Shown: positions 15,254-23,791, counted from the stretch's first letter. The stretch: 64,000 nt of DNA from Paenibacillus timonensis (GCF_022427145.1 NZ_JAKSXN010000020.1:17362-81361), one strand, 5' to 3'. Notes: generated from the letters alone by a model not told the origin. Numbers and translations are program-made.

Positions 15254-15823
15254 CTATTCAAATAACAAGTCATCCACGCTGACGATTTGACCAAGCACAT
15301 AGTCGATATGCTCCAGAGCGGCTTCATGCTGCTTGGCGCTGGTTCCTGCCACACATTCTCTCGGTACGACCACATAATAGTCATATTGCTGTGCATCCGT
15401 TGCCGTCGCCCGTACACACACATCCGTTGCTGCCCCCGTCAGAATGATCGTCTTCACACCCAGCCCCTGCAGCAGTACCTGAAGATCCGTCTGGAAAAAG
15501 GCGCTGTATCTGCGTTTTTGGATGACATAATCGATCTCTTGCGGCTTCAATTCCTCAATGATTTCCACCCCCTGCGTTCCTTCCACGCAGTGAATCGGTT
15601 CGCTGCGATCCAACTCCCGACCGAAGTCGACATGCGATTTCCGGTGAATCTCCTGGGTATAGATGACGGGCACTCCCGATTTTCTTGCGTATGCCAGCAG
15701 CTTCTGATTGGATTCGATTAGACCTGCATCCGCTTTGCACGGAATAACCGCCTCCTCACCAACGAAATCATATTGCATATCGATGACAATAATTGCAGCA
15801 TTCTTGAGGCTCAGCACCCTCAT
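15254..15823 (-). CDS. isochorismatase-like cysteine hydrolase
   Basis: 189 residues with the isochorismatase-type triad: Asp in IVIDMQYDF (about residue 15), Lys in QKRRYSAFF and Cys in GAATDVCVRAT. The family includes N-carbamoylsarcosine amidohydrolase, nicotinamidase, ureidoacrylate and biuret hydrolases. HCVEGTQGVEI and YYVVVPRECVAGTS are family blocks. Start ATG 15823 sits six bases after AAAGGAG; the longer frame upstream would run through a strong hairpin. A ureido or carbamoyl amide substrate fits the neighbours (inference). A gap of 138 bp follows before the creatininase gene. Confidence 0.85.
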   Translation of the reverse strand: MRVLSLKNAAIIVIDMQYDFVGEEAVIPCKADAGLIESNQKLLAYARKSGVPVIYTQEIHRKSHVDFGRELDRSEPIHCVEGTQGVEIIEELKPQEIDYVIQKRRYSAFFQTDLQVLLQGLGVKTIILTGAATDVCVRATATDAQQYDYYVVVPRECVAGTSAKQHEAALEHIDYVLGQIVSVDDLLFE

Positions 15824-15856
15824 CCACTCCTTTGATCTATGTTTTATATAGACAAA

Positions 15857-15903
15857 GAGGCGGCCGTTGTCACACAGAACTCCCTGTTGACAACGGCCGC
15901 CTC
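15857..15903 (-). terminator. perfect 16-bp inverted repeat, probable attenuator/terminator
   Basis: Arms GAGGCGGCCGTTGTCA (15857-15872) and its exact complement (15888-15903) enclose a 15-base loop. On the minus strand the stem is followed by TTTGTCTATATAAAA, a weak T-tract. It lies between the DUF2294 gene and the isochorismatase gene, 34 bp upstream of the latter. It should partly stop transcripts from the transporter genes or stabilise their 3' end. Confidence 0.7.
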
Positions 15904-16006
15904 TCATCGTAAACGAATCGAAAGTTACAGCCTTGTTCCTCTTGCAGGCTATCCCACCAAGATAAATCCCGGGCGATCTCCAATTAGGATTCAATTATCA
16001 GACATC

Positions 16007-16354
16007 TTACTCCAGAATTACCAAGGTGGACGCCCATTCCGTTGACGGATCGTAATCCCGAAGAATGGACACCACTTTAAAATCCGTCTTCGCCTCCATC
16101 TTCTGTAGAAAACGCAGTTTGAATTCCGAATGCAGCGCATGATCGACAGCCAACTTGGTAGAGGCATGACGTAATTCCAAGGCCGTGAGCGCCACGATCC
16201 GCTGATGCTTGACCAAAACGTGGATGACATTGTCCTCAATACTGATCTTGAGCTGATTCACACCGAAGCCGTAAATTTCTTTGTTGACCTCATTGTAGTA
16301 ACGGGAAAGCAGCTTCTTAAACTCCGTCATTTCATTCCCTTTCGGAATCGCCAT
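16007..16354 (-). CDS. DUF2294 family small protein (YbcI-like)
   Basis: The 115 residues have the DUF2294 pattern: FKKLLSRYYNEVNKEIYGFG, LKISIEDNVIHVLVKH and a central helix (STKLAVDHALHSEFKLRFLQKM). These are small soluble alpha/beta proteins found in many Bacillales. Annotations mention a Na+-translocating decarboxylase subunit, but no such complex is shown for them. Here the gene is 33 bp downstream of the last permease gene and before the strong hairpin at 15857-15903. Its function in the cluster is unknown. Start ATG 16354; ATG eight codons later, after AAAGGGA, is an alternative. Confidence 0.7.
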   Translation of the reverse strand: MAIPKGNEMTEFKKLLSRYYNEVNKEIYGFGVNQLKISIEDNVIHVLVKHQRIVALTALELRHASTKLAVDHALHSEFKLRFLQKMEAKTDFKVVSILRDYDPSTEWASTLVILE

Positions 16355-16387
16355 GGATGGTCACCGCCTTTCGATATCATGATGCTT

Positions 16388-17302
16388 CTACTTGCCCTTC
16401 TTCCTGGATTCACTGATGGAATAGATCATAAGACCGACGACCGTTACCACATAAGGTACTGTCGATACGAGCTCAGCCGGTATTTTGAACAGCTGAATCA
16501 CATTCGACATGGCTTCGGCGAAGCCGAACAGAAACGAGGTCAGCGCCGTTCCAATCGTCGTGCTTCTGCCCATCGATTCCGCTGCAAGGGCGATCCAGCC
16601 TCTACCCGCCGTCATATCCCGGGTGAAGAGCGACAGATACCCCATAGACATATACGCTCCACCCAGGCTTGCGAACAAGCCGCTCAGCAGGAGGGCGATA
16701 TACTGCGTACGGACGACCTTGACGCCGACAGACTGCGCCGCCTGCGAATTCTCGCCGACCGCCCGGATCTGCAGTCCAAGCGGTGTCCGCTTGAGCAGAT
16801 AATAGACTACAGCGACGGCAATCAGCGACAGATAAGTCAACACATGATGCCCCGAAAGGATAGGGCCGATAATCGGAATCTCCTTAATCAGCGGGATGTC
16901 GAGGTTAGGAAGCACCTTGCTCGCTACGGATGAGGAAGTTCCTTTGTCGCCGGTGAGCAGGTATAGAACGAAGATCGTCCCTCCGGAGGCAAATGCGTTG
17001 ATGGCGATACCGCCCAGAATAATATGTGTTTTGAATTTGAGTGTAAAAAAAGCTAACATACCTGCGATGAATACGCCGCCAGCCGCGGCTCCCAACAGTC
17101 CCAGCCAGGCGCTTCCCGTGTAGGCGCTGAACAGTACGCCCATGAGCGCAGAGGTTAACATGATGCCTTCCAGACCAATGTTGACGATACCGGCTCTATT
17201 AGAAATGAGTGCACCCAGCGCCGCGAACAGGATCGGGGTCGTGACTCGCAGAATGGAGAAGGCGAACTCGGTTGTGAAGATGGCGGCGAAAAAGCTACCC
17301 AT
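16388..17302 (-). CDS. nucleoside ABC transporter permease 2 (NupQ-like)
   Basis: A 304-residue inner-membrane permease of the branched-chain/ribose class (BPD_transp_2), hydrophobic throughout with about nine to ten segments. ALGALISNRAGIVNIGLEGIML near the N-terminus and LAAESMGRSTTIGTALTSFLF near the C-terminus are typical of the second permease of BMP-dependent nucleoside transporters. It overlaps the upstream permease gene by eight bases, so translation is coupled. With the other permease it would form the membrane channel. Confidence 0.9.
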   Translation of the reverse strand: MGSFFAAIFTTEFAFSILRVTTPILFAALGALISNRAGIVNIGLEGIMLTSALMGVLFSAYTGSAWLGLLGAAAGGVFIAGMLAFFTLKFKTHIILGGIAINAFASGGTIFVLYLLTGDKGTSSSVASKVLPNLDIPLIKEIPIIGPILSGHHVLTYLSLIAVAVVYYLLKRTPLGLQIRAVGENSQAAQSVGVKVVRTQYIALLLSGLFASLGGAYMSMGYLSLFTRDMTAGRGWIALAAESMGRSTTIGTALTSFLFGFAEAMSNVIQLFKIPAELVSTVPYVVTVVGLMIYSISESRKKGK

Positions 17303-18341
17303 TCTTCTGCGCCTCCTTCAGCAGCATTCTATTCTTCCAGAATTTCAGGAATTGCTCTGCGGATACTAGGAGTAGAATTACGCCCTGGATAATGGAAATC
17401 ATCTCGGCCGGAACATCGGACAATCTCGACATCATATCCGCTCCTACCCGGATGTAGGCAAGGAACAGGGCAGAACCGATCACCGCGAGCGGATTGTTCT
17501 TGGCAAGCATCGCTACAAGCGCGCCGTCCATGCCGTAACCCGGCAGGGCTGTCCAGTCGAACCGGGTGTGCATGCCTAGCACCTCCACCGATCCGCCGAC
17601 ACCGGCGATAAACCCAGCCAGCAGATGGACGTATACGATCACTCTTCCGGTTTTGATTCCCGAGTACTCCGCGAAGTCGCGGTTAGATCCGGTCATCCGC
17701 AACTCATATCCCCATTTGGTCTTATACATGAACAGATGGGCACCAACAATACACAGCAGTACGATGATCAAGCCCGTATGAATGCGAGTTCCGGGAATCA
17801 TGCGGCTTAGCACCGCATCGAGGTTAAACTTGAATGAGGCCGTCTGGAACGCCGCCGCATCCCTGAGCTTGTAATTCAGCAGATACAGCCCAACTCCGAG
17901 CAAAATGCTGTTGAACATCAGCGAGGTCACCAGTTCGTTTGCATTCCATTTGGCTTTAAGAATGCCGGGAATCGCCATGATCAGCGCACCAACAAGCCCT
18001 CCAGCAATTATGGCGATAGCGGGATGCAGAAATCCGAGGCCCGAACGAATGGCAATAGACGCCGCCACCAGGCCGGAGAAATAGAAAATCCCTTCAGCTC
18101 CCAGGTTGAACATGTTCATCTTGAACAACAGAGCAAGCGACACGCCTGCGAACATGAGCGGAATCGCCATTTCCACCACATTTCCCGCATGGGACAAGGA
18201 GGAGATCGGCTCATATAGGAAGATGAACATGGTATGCCATGGCTGATCACTAACAAAAGAAATGATAAGAAGAGAAAGGAGGAGCGCAATAACAACAACC
18301 GCCAGCGTGCGGAACCATTCAAAATATTTCAGCTTAAACAT
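17295..18341 (-). CDS. nucleoside ABC transporter permease 1 (NupP-like)
   Basis: 348 residues, an integral membrane protein. LALLFKMNMFNLGAEGIFYFSG and NANELVTSLMFNSILLGVGLYL are the classic blocks of the first permease in Nup/BMP transporters. AALPGYGMDGALVAMLAKNNPL is the coupling-helix region facing the ATPase. It overlaps both neighbours by eight bases. The order BMP-ATPase-permease-permease equals B. subtilis nupNOPQ, which imports purine nucleosides such as guanosine. Confidence 0.9.
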   Translation of the reverse strand: MFKLKYFEWFRTLAVVVIALLLSLLIISFVSDQPWHTMFIFLYEPISSLSHAGNVVEMAIPLMFAGVSLALLFKMNMFNLGAEGIFYFSGLVAASIAIRSGLGFLHPAIAIIAGGLVGALIMAIPGILKAKWNANELVTSLMFNSILLGVGLYLLNYKLRDAAAFQTASFKFNLDAVLSRMIPGTRIHTGLIIVLLCIVGAHLFMYKTKWGYELRMTGSNRDFAEYSGIKTGRVIVYVHLLAGFIAGVGGSVEVLGMHTRFDWTALPGYGMDGALVAMLAKNNPLAVIGSALFLAYIRVGADMMSRLSDVPAEMISIIQGVILLLVSAEQFLKFWKNRMLLKEAQKNG

Positions 18342-19887
18342 GTTGAGCCCTCCTTAGCTCTTCCTCATCCTGTTTCTTGATCCCCAGCATGAACAGTCCG
18401 AGTTCTTCTTCTGTAAGCTCAGAGGGACGGTCGAAATAGCCGACGATTTCTCCTCCGTACATCACCGCCAGGCTATCGCTCAGCTCCAGAATTTCATTCA
18501 AATCAGCCGAAATCAGCAGAATCGCGCATTTCCCCGAACGCAGGTCAATCAATTTCTGATGGATCAGTTGCGCGGCGCCGACATCCACCCCCCGTGTCGG
18601 CTGTTCGGCTATCAGCAGCCGTGGCTCCGTCGAGCTCTCCCGGGAGACGACCACCTTCTGCATATTGCCGCCGGACAGCATACCGATTTCCTGGGCAGGA
18701 CCCGAAGTCTTGATACGAAACGAGTCAATCAGGCTCTCAGCGAGACGAAGCATCTTCTTCCGCCTCATGAATATCCCATTGCTCCAATCCCTCTTTTTGA
18801 AAATCGTAGAAACCAGGTTGTCGACAATACTGGCATCCTTGGCTGTCCCCTGTCTCATTCGATCCTCCGGAATGTAGGAGACTCCGAGGCTTCGGATCGC
18901 TCCGATGTCAAGCTTCCCGATATCCGATCCGCTCACATAAACAGAACCCGGCGAAGATTTCAACTGACCGGTAAGGGCCTGGACCAGCTCGGATTGGCCG
19001 TTGCCTTCGACTCCGGCAATACCCAGGATTTCACCCTGGCGGATCGAGAGCTGGACGGATTTCAACAGATCGTTGCCGCGCTCTCCCTTGAGCGACAAGT
19101 TTTTCACAGCCAGTACCGGCTCCCCATACTCATGCCGTTCTTTCTCATATTTCAATACAACATCTCTACCGACCATAAGACGGGAAATTTCCTGCTCCGT
19201 AATATCCTGAACGTCGAAGACGCCTTCCGTTCTCCCGCCGCGCATAATCGTAATCCGGTCGCAAATTGCCTTAACTTCCTTAAGCTTATGGGAGATAAAA
19301 ACGATGGTATGTCCGGCCTCCTTAAGCTGCTTTAGCTCCTGGAAGAGCTCTAGCGTCTCCTGCGGCGTCAGCACAGCCGTCGGTTCATCAAGAATCAAAA
19401 TCTGAGCGCCGCGGACCAACGCCTTCAGGATTTCCACCTTCTGCTTCATGCCTACGGACAAATCCCTGACTTTCAGTTCGGGGTCAACCGCGAGATTGTA
19501 TTTGGCCGAGTATTCCTTGGTAATCCTGACGGCTTCTTTATAATTAAAGGAAACGCCTTTTCTCGGCTCCATTCCGAGAACCATGTTCTCGGCAACGGTG
19601 AAGGAAGGAATCAGCATAAAATGCTGATGAACCATTCCAATTCCGATGTCGATCGCATCCTGCGGAGAACCCAGCCTAATCGCCTTCCCTCTCAAGAACA
19701 TCTCGCCTTCACTGGGCTCTTCCATCCCGAATAAGATCTTCATAAGCGTCGATTTTCCGGCTCCATTCTCCCCAGCAAGCGCGTGAATTTCACCTTCATT
19801 CAAGCTAAAGTTCACATTCCGGTTCGCGACTACGCCATTCGGATATACCTTCATTACATTTCGCATCTCCAGCAACGCCCCCACCAT
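18334..19887 (-). CDS. nucleoside ABC transporter ATP-binding protein (NupO-like, two ATPase domains)
   Basis: 517 residues made of two fused ABC domains, as in sugar and nucleoside importers. Domain 1 (about 8-245) is canonical: GENGAGKST, LSVGMKQKVE, LILDEPTAVL. Domain 2 (about 265-510) has a degenerate Walker A (GVEGNGQSEL), an intact signature (LSGGNMQKVV) and LIAEQPTRGVD. This asymmetry is normal for the family. I start it at the Met of MVGALLEMRNV, seven bases after GGAGG. It overlaps the permease gene by eight bases. A stable hairpin separates it from the binding-protein gene. Confidence 0.92.
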   Translation of the reverse strand: MVGALLEMRNVMKVYPNGVVANRNVNFSLNEGEIHALAGENGAGKSTLMKILFGMEEPSEGEMFLRGKAIRLGSPQDAIDIGIGMVHQHFMLIPSFTVAENMVLGMEPRKGVSFNYKEAVRITKEYSAKYNLAVDPELKVRDLSVGMKQKVEILKALVRGAQILILDEPTAVLTPQETLELFQELKQLKEAGHTIVFISHKLKEVKAICDRITIMRGGRTEGVFDVQDITEQEISRLMVGRDVVLKYEKERHEYGEPVLAVKNLSLKGERGNDLLKSVQLSIRQGEILGIAGVEGNGQSELVQALTGQLKSSPGSVYVSGSDIGKLDIGAIRSLGVSYIPEDRMRQGTAKDASIVDNLVSTIFKKRDWSNGIFMRRKKMLRLAESLIDSFRIKTSGPAQEIGMLSGGNMQKVVVSRESSTEPRLLIAEQPTRGVDVGAAQLIHQKLIDLRSGKCAILLISADLNEILELSDSLAVMYGGEIVGYFDRPSELTEEELGLFMLGIKKQDEEELRRAQHV

Positions 19888-19941
19888 ACTCCGCCTCCTT
19901 CCTGCTGTTATTCCCGGATTCATTGAATCACGGATAGGGAT

Positions 19942-19973
19942 AAGGAGGATATTCCTTATGGAATCTCCTCCTT
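19942..19973 (-). other. intercistronic hairpin between binding-protein and ATPase genes
   Basis: Two 14-base arms (19942-19955 and 19960-19973) pair with one mismatch around a four-base loop TTAT. There is no T-tract, so it is more likely an mRNA-stabilising or partial termination structure than a full stop. Such hairpins after the solute-binding gene commonly let it be expressed above the membrane components. Confidence 0.65.
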
Positions 19974-19996
19974 CATGCCGTTTGATTTTAATGCAC

Positions 19997-21145
19997 TTAT
20001 GGTTTTACTGCGTTGCGAATCTCCTCAACTTCGGATGTTTCCATTTTGGATGCATCACTGACCACGATCTCTTTGTTGATCAGCTTCTTCTCGATCTCTT
20101 CGATCTTCGACTTCATTTCAGGAGTAAATGCAGCGTTGTAGATATCATTCTTGGCGATGCCCACGGCGCCTTCCGTGAAGCTGAGCGTCTCGCGCTCGCC
20201 GAACTCCAGCGTGCCTTCCTGATATTTTTTCACGGCCCGAAGGATGGATTGGTCGACGTTCTTCATGGAAGAGGTCACGATCAGGTTCGCCTTGTCCGGG
20301 TCGGTGCTCTTAACCATTTCAGCCTGGTCGGAGTCTACGCCGATTGCGTACTTCTTCTTCTCCTTAGCGGCATCGAAAATGCCAAGCCCCGTTCCGCCCG
20401 CGGCACCGAAGATCACGTCTGCACCAGAATTGTACTGCACCAGCGACAGCTCCTTGCCCTTAGCCGGATCGCCGAAGTCGCCTGCATAGGAAGTGAATAC
20501 TTTAATATCAGGTACGACATATTGAGCTCCTTCTATGTAGCCGACGAGGAAAGCGTTGATCCCTGGTACGTCCAATCCACCCAGAAATCCGATAATCTTC
20601 TCGGGGTTGGCATTAGGAAGATTGGAGGTGGACGTCAGCGCCGCTGCCGCTCCGGCGAGGAAGGAAGCATCATTTACGCGATACCACATCGCATAGACAT
20701 TGTCGGGAATATCTACGAAGTCGGTTTCAAAGTCGATGAATTTCTTCTCCGGATGCTCGGCCGCAATGGCGTGGAAGATTTCCGAAGCGGTGGAGTTGCC
20801 TGAAATAATAAGGTCCCAATCCTGCTCCACTACATCCAGGTAGATCGGCTCCCACTTCGTCTGGTCGGTTCCCATCTCGATGACCTTGGTTGTGGCCCCC
20901 AGTTGGTCACGAACCATTTCAAGACCTCTGTTCGCCGAATCCAGAAATGATTTATCGCCCAAGTTGCCGGGAATCAGCAGGACTACCTTCAGTTTGTCCC
21001 CATCCTTTGAAGTAGCCGTTTCGGAAGTGGCCGGAGCATTGCTGTCGGTAGCTGCTGTGTTGCCGTTGGCGGAGTTGTCCGAGCCTGAACAAGCGGTCAG
21101 AATGACAAGCATGAGTACACTTACCAGAGCAAGCATTTTCTTCAT
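19997..21145 (-). CDS. BMP family nucleoside-binding lipoprotein (NupN-like)
   Basis: A 382-residue extracytoplasmic lipoprotein. Signal peptide MKKMLALVSVLMLVILTAC has the lipobox LTAC with the lipidated Cys at 19, then a Ser/Ala/Thr/Asn linker to about residue 48. The mature part is a BMP/TmpC periplasmic-binding fold: LIPGNLGDKSFLDSANRG, GFLGGLDVPGINAFLVGY, GADVIFGAAGGTGLGIFDAA and IGVDSDQAEM. Characterised members bind purine nucleosides; the GxGIFDAA and Asp-rich hinge blocks are kept. It delivers the ligand to the two permeases. It follows btpA by 57 bp and is probably co-transcribed from the promoter at 22110-22139. Confidence 0.92.
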   Translation of the reverse strand: MKKMLALVSVLMLVILTACSGSDNSANGNTAATDSNAPATSETATSKDGDKLKVVLLIPGNLGDKSFLDSANRGLEMVRDQLGATTKVIEMGTDQTKWEPIYLDVVEQDWDLIISGNSTASEIFHAIAAEHPEKKFIDFETDFVDIPDNVYAMWYRVNDASFLAGAAAALTSTSNLPNANPEKIIGFLGGLDVPGINAFLVGYIEGAQYVVPDIKVFTSYAGDFGDPAKGKELSLVQYNSGADVIFGAAGGTGLGIFDAAKEKKKYAIGVDSDQAEMVKSTDPDKANLIVTSSMKNVDQSILRAVKKYQEGTLEFGERETLSFTEGAVGIAKNDIYNAAFTPEMKSKIEEIEKKLINKEIVVSDASKMETSEVEEIRNAVKP

Positions 21146-21202
21146 AAAAATATCCCCTTCTTTACCTCAAATTTGTGATGGCTTGGACGTTGACCCGTCA
21201 AT

Positions 21203-22009
21203 CTATCCTCTAAACCGTTTCACCTTATCCATGAAAATCCGAACCCTATTCTCGTCCACCAGGTTGTCGAACTTTCCGTCCACCTTAAAGGTGGTACCTA
21301 CCACGGCTCCGTCCGCGATGGTCAGTTGCCGCTCGATATTATCCACGTTACAACCTGTATTGCAGAACACCACCGTCTCCGGGACCGCTTCCTTCACCCT
21401 GGTGAGGACTTCACTGCTGGTCTCCGCCCCGGCCGTCAAGCCGGACACACACAAGGCGTCGGGTCTGTTGTTGAATACTGTCGATTTGGCGATATCTACG
21501 ATATCTCGGTCTCCCAGGTAAGCCGAAGCTTCGGGTACGATGTTGAACATAATTTTAAGTCCGTGGGCTCCAAGCTCCGTCTTGTGGCGGATCGTCTGTC
21601 CGACGTTCGTATTCCATAAGCCGAAATCACTGGCGTAAACTCCCGTAATAATCTCCCGGATGAAGCTTGCGTCCGTGGCAACTGCCAAATCAATAGATGC
21701 GACTGGGTCCCACAGGACATTGACACCGAAAGGAATCCGGATATCCCGCTTCAGCTCCCCGATCACCCGGGCCATAGCGGCCGTCGTCTCGGGTCTCACT
21801 TTTGTCAGATAAGGTAGGCTGAATTCATTCGAGAACATCACGGCGTCTACCCCACCATTTTGCAACCCCATCAGATCTTCTCTGGCTAATTCTACTACCC
21901 GGTCCATCCCGCCTTCGCGTTCATAGAACGGGTCTCCCGGTAAAGCGCGAATATGGCACATGGCAATAACCGGCTTTATCGTTCCAAACGTCTGTTTAAT
22001 CCATTCCAT
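21203..22009 (-). CDS. BtpA/SgcQ family protein
   Basis: A 268-residue TIM-barrel protein of the BtpA family: KPVIAMCHIRALPGDPFY at the start, GGVDAVMFSNEFSLPY, FGVNVLWDPVASIDLAVA, FIREIITGVYASDFGLW and ALCVSGLTAGAET. BtpA itself stabilises photosystem I in cyanobacteria. Homologues in heterotrophs (SgcQ and others) sit in sugar and nucleoside operons and have no established reaction. Here it heads the transporter transcription unit, with a strong promoter 100 bp upstream. A role in handling a phosphorylated sugar or nucleoside is guesswork. Confidence 0.8.
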   Translation of the reverse strand: MEWIKQTFGTIKPVIAMCHIRALPGDPFYEREGGMDRVVELAREDLMGLQNGGVDAVMFSNEFSLPYLTKVRPETTAAMARVIGELKRDIRIPFGVNVLWDPVASIDLAVATDASFIREIITGVYASDFGLWNTNVGQTIRHKTELGAHGLKIMFNIVPEASAYLGDRDIVDIAKSTVFNNRPDALCVSGLTAGAETSSEVLTRVKEAVPETVVFCNTGCNVDNIERQLTIADGAVVGTTFKVDGKFDNLVDENRVRIFMDKVKRFRG

Positions 22010-22109
22010 AGTTTTAACTCCTTCGCATGATGTATTGGGTGAAGACTACCGTTAAAACTTTACCAATAATGTAATCTTATATAACATGTTACTTAATTGA
22101 TTTAAGGCA

Positions 22110-22139
22110 ATTATAGCGGCGGAATTCCGATGCCGTCAA
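22110..22139 (-). promoter_or_regulatory. sigma-A promoter of the btpA-transporter-BMC unit
   Basis: Minus-strand -35 TTGACG (22134-22139), 18-bp spacer and perfect -10 TATAAT (22110-22115). The spacer contains the palindrome CGGAATTCCG. It lies about 100 bp before the btpA start. With only hairpins and no strong terminator found until 4671, this may be the main promoter for the shell genes. Confidence 0.85.
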
Positions 22140-22188
22140 GATCTTTTATGATTTTTTATTTATTTTTATTTTCTTTCGTGATTTTTCA
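22139..22188 (-). promoter_or_regulatory. phased TGAT repeats upstream of the btpA promoter (candidate operator)
   Basis: Ten-base units starting at 22139 (AGATCTTTTA), 22149 (TGATTTTTTA) and 22179 (TGATTTTTCA) are in exact 10-bp phase. They resemble the three tandem units at 26601-26630. They touch the -35 box. DeoR-family proteins often bind direct repeats spaced by a helical turn, and a DeoR-type gene lies next door (inference). Confidence 0.5.
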
Positions 22189-22217
22189 ATTGATTTCTAG
22201 TACAGGAAAATTCACAC

Positions 22218-22283
22218 AAAAAAAGCTGTGAGAAGTGTAAGAACTCTTGATATTTCAAGAAAATTCTCAACATTCCCCACAGC
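22218..22283 (-). terminator. terminator after the DeoR-type regulator gene
   Basis: Outer arms GCTGTG (22225-22230) and CACAGC (22278-22283) close a long, internally paired stem containing TCTTGATATTTCAAGA. On the minus strand seven T residues follow. It separates the regulator-nucleoside unit (22300-26565) from the btpA promoter. Confidence 0.85.
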
Positions 22284-22299
22284 AATCTACAACGCTCTA

Positions 22300-23061
22300 T
22301 TATTCAGCAACCAGAACATTAATACCAATCTTTTCCAATTCAAACCTAAAATGATCATCTATTCGATTTGTTATTAATTTATCAATTCTGGTAATTTCGC
22401 ACAGATGACAAAATACTTTTGTGTTATGTTTGCTATCATCTGTAACCATAATTACTTCTTCGGCCGCATCGATCATTGCCTTTTTGGCAGGCACTTCTTC
22501 CCTGGTCCGATTGGAAATCCCGAATTCCAAATCGATCGCGTCGCAGCCCAGAAAGGTTTTGTTTACATGAATTTTTTTGAAAAATTCAACGGTTTGATCT
22601 CCGACAAGGGTATACACGGAATCGCTGAGCGCACCGCCGGAAACCATCAGCTTCACGTTGGGCTTCATCGCCACTTCCATCGAGATCTTGATATCATTGG
22701 TCAGCACGGTGATATCCTGGGTCTTCATGCTCTTGGCGATTTCCAGCGTGGTGGAGCCTGCATCGAATACAACAATGTCGCCCTCTTCAATCAGACTCGC
22801 AGCAAGGGCCCCAATCTTCTTCTTTGCTTCGGAATTCGCCTCGAACTTACTTGCGATTGGAATTTCATAAGCAAACTTGTTCATGATTGACATGACGCCG
22901 CCATGGGTCTTCACCACAAGTCCCTTCTCCGCCAACTCGTCCAGATCCCGTCTGATCGTGACTTTGGACACCCCGAACTGCTCGCTTAGCTCTTTCACGT
23001 TGGCTTTCTTCTTGCGGTTGATATATTCAAGAATTTTCTCTACGCGTTCAATTTGAAACAC
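22300..23061 (-). CDS. DeoR/GlpR family transcriptional regulator
   Basis: 253 residues. The N-terminal winged helix-turn-helix (about 1-56: RVEKILEYINRKKKANVKEL, FGVSKVTIRRDLDEL) has the DeoR signature. The C-terminal sensor domain (about 75-230: GDIVVFDAGSTTLEIAKSM, VMVTDDSKHN) normally binds a phosphorylated sugar and releases DNA. With deoD and an FGGY kinase beside it, a pentose phosphate from nucleoside breakdown is the likely signal (inference). GTG 23061 follows GGAGGGG. Candidate sites are the phased TGAT repeats before btpA and before the M42 gene. The autoregulated unit ends at the terminator 22218-22283. Confidence 0.9.
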   Translation of the reverse strand: MFQIERVEKILEYINRKKKANVKELSEQFGVSKVTIRRDLDELAEKGLVVKTHGGVMSIMNKFAYEIPIASKFEANSEAKKKIGALAASLIEEGDIVVFDAGSTTLEIAKSMKTQDITVLTNDIKISMEVAMKPNVKLMVSGGALSDSVYTLVGDQTVEFFKKIHVNKTFLGCDAIDLEFGISNRTREEVPAKKAMIDAAEEVIMVTDDSKHNTKVFCHLCEITRIDKLITNRIDDHFRFELEKIGINVLVAE

Positions 23062-23083
23062 AATTTATCCCCTCCAAAAGTGG

Positions 23084-23791
23084 TCAGGCTAGAGCAAGGG
23101 CAATCTGCATCATGCCCGTGAAGGTCTGCTCCCGCTCTGCGGCCGTCGTCGGCTTCTCACCCGGCTTATCCGAGATCGTGACCATACACAGTGCGTGCTT
23201 GCCGGCTCTTGCGGCATTCATATACAGCGCAGCAGCCTCCATCTCAGACGCGAGCACGCCCATCTTGAGCCAGCCTTCATCATGCTCCCTGGCATTGTCG
23301 CAGTAGAAGACGTCACCTGACATGATGTTGCCCACTCTTACAGGCAGCCCAAGCTCCTTGGCCGCTTCCACTGCCTTGCTGAGCAGCTCGTAACTGGCAA
23401 TCGGGGCGAACGTGCCGGGCAGATTGAAGCTCTTCGCATAGTTTGAGTCCGTACACGCTCCCATGCCGATAATAATATCCCGCATCTTCACATCCGGCTG
23501 AATAGCACCCGACGAACCGATTCGAATAATATGGTCGACATCATAGAAATTAAACAACTCATAGGAATATATCCCCATTGAAGGCATGCCCATCCCATGG
23601 CCCATTACCGAGACACGCTTTCCTTTATAGGTTCCCGTATATCCCAGCATGTTCCGCACCTCATTGAAGCATACCGGATTGTCCAGGAAGTTCTCAGCGA
23701 TAAATTTCGCCCGCAGCGGGTCCCCCGGCATCAGAACCGTCTTGGCGATCTCTCCTATCGAAGCTGTAATATGCGGTGTTGGCGTAGTCAT
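23084..23791 (-). CDS. deoD: purine nucleoside phosphorylase (DeoD type)
   Basis: 235 residues, the length of hexameric low-mass phosphorylases. It splits purine nucleosides with phosphate into base and (deoxy)ribose 1-phosphate. TPHITASIGEIAKTVLMPGD, YKGKRVSVMGHGMGMPSMG (phosphate and ribose site), EMEAAALYMNA (ribose Met and Glu) and TISDKPGEK (catalytic Asp) are all present. I start at ATG 23791, eight bases after GGAGG. The cytosolic enzyme links the nucleoside importer to adenine deaminase. A second copy elsewhere in the genome would be normal, so this one is probably pathway-specific. Confidence 0.95.
   Translation of the reverse strand: MTTPTPHITASIGEIAKTVLMPGDPLRAKFIAENFLDNPVCFNEVRNMLGYTGTYKGKRVSVMGHGMGMPSMGIYSYELFNFYDVDHIIRIGSSGAIQPDVKMRDIIIGMGACTDSNYAKSFNLPGTFAPIASYELLSKAVEAAKELGLPVRVGNIMSGDVFYCDNAREHDEGWLKMGVLASEMEAAALYMNAARAGKHALCMVTISDKPGEKPTTAAEREQTFTGMMQIALALA

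Noticed and set aside
14327..15823. A creatinine degradation pathway
   Set aside because: Creatininase and isochorismatase folds are there, but creatinase, sarcosine oxidase and cytosine/creatinine deaminase genes are absent.
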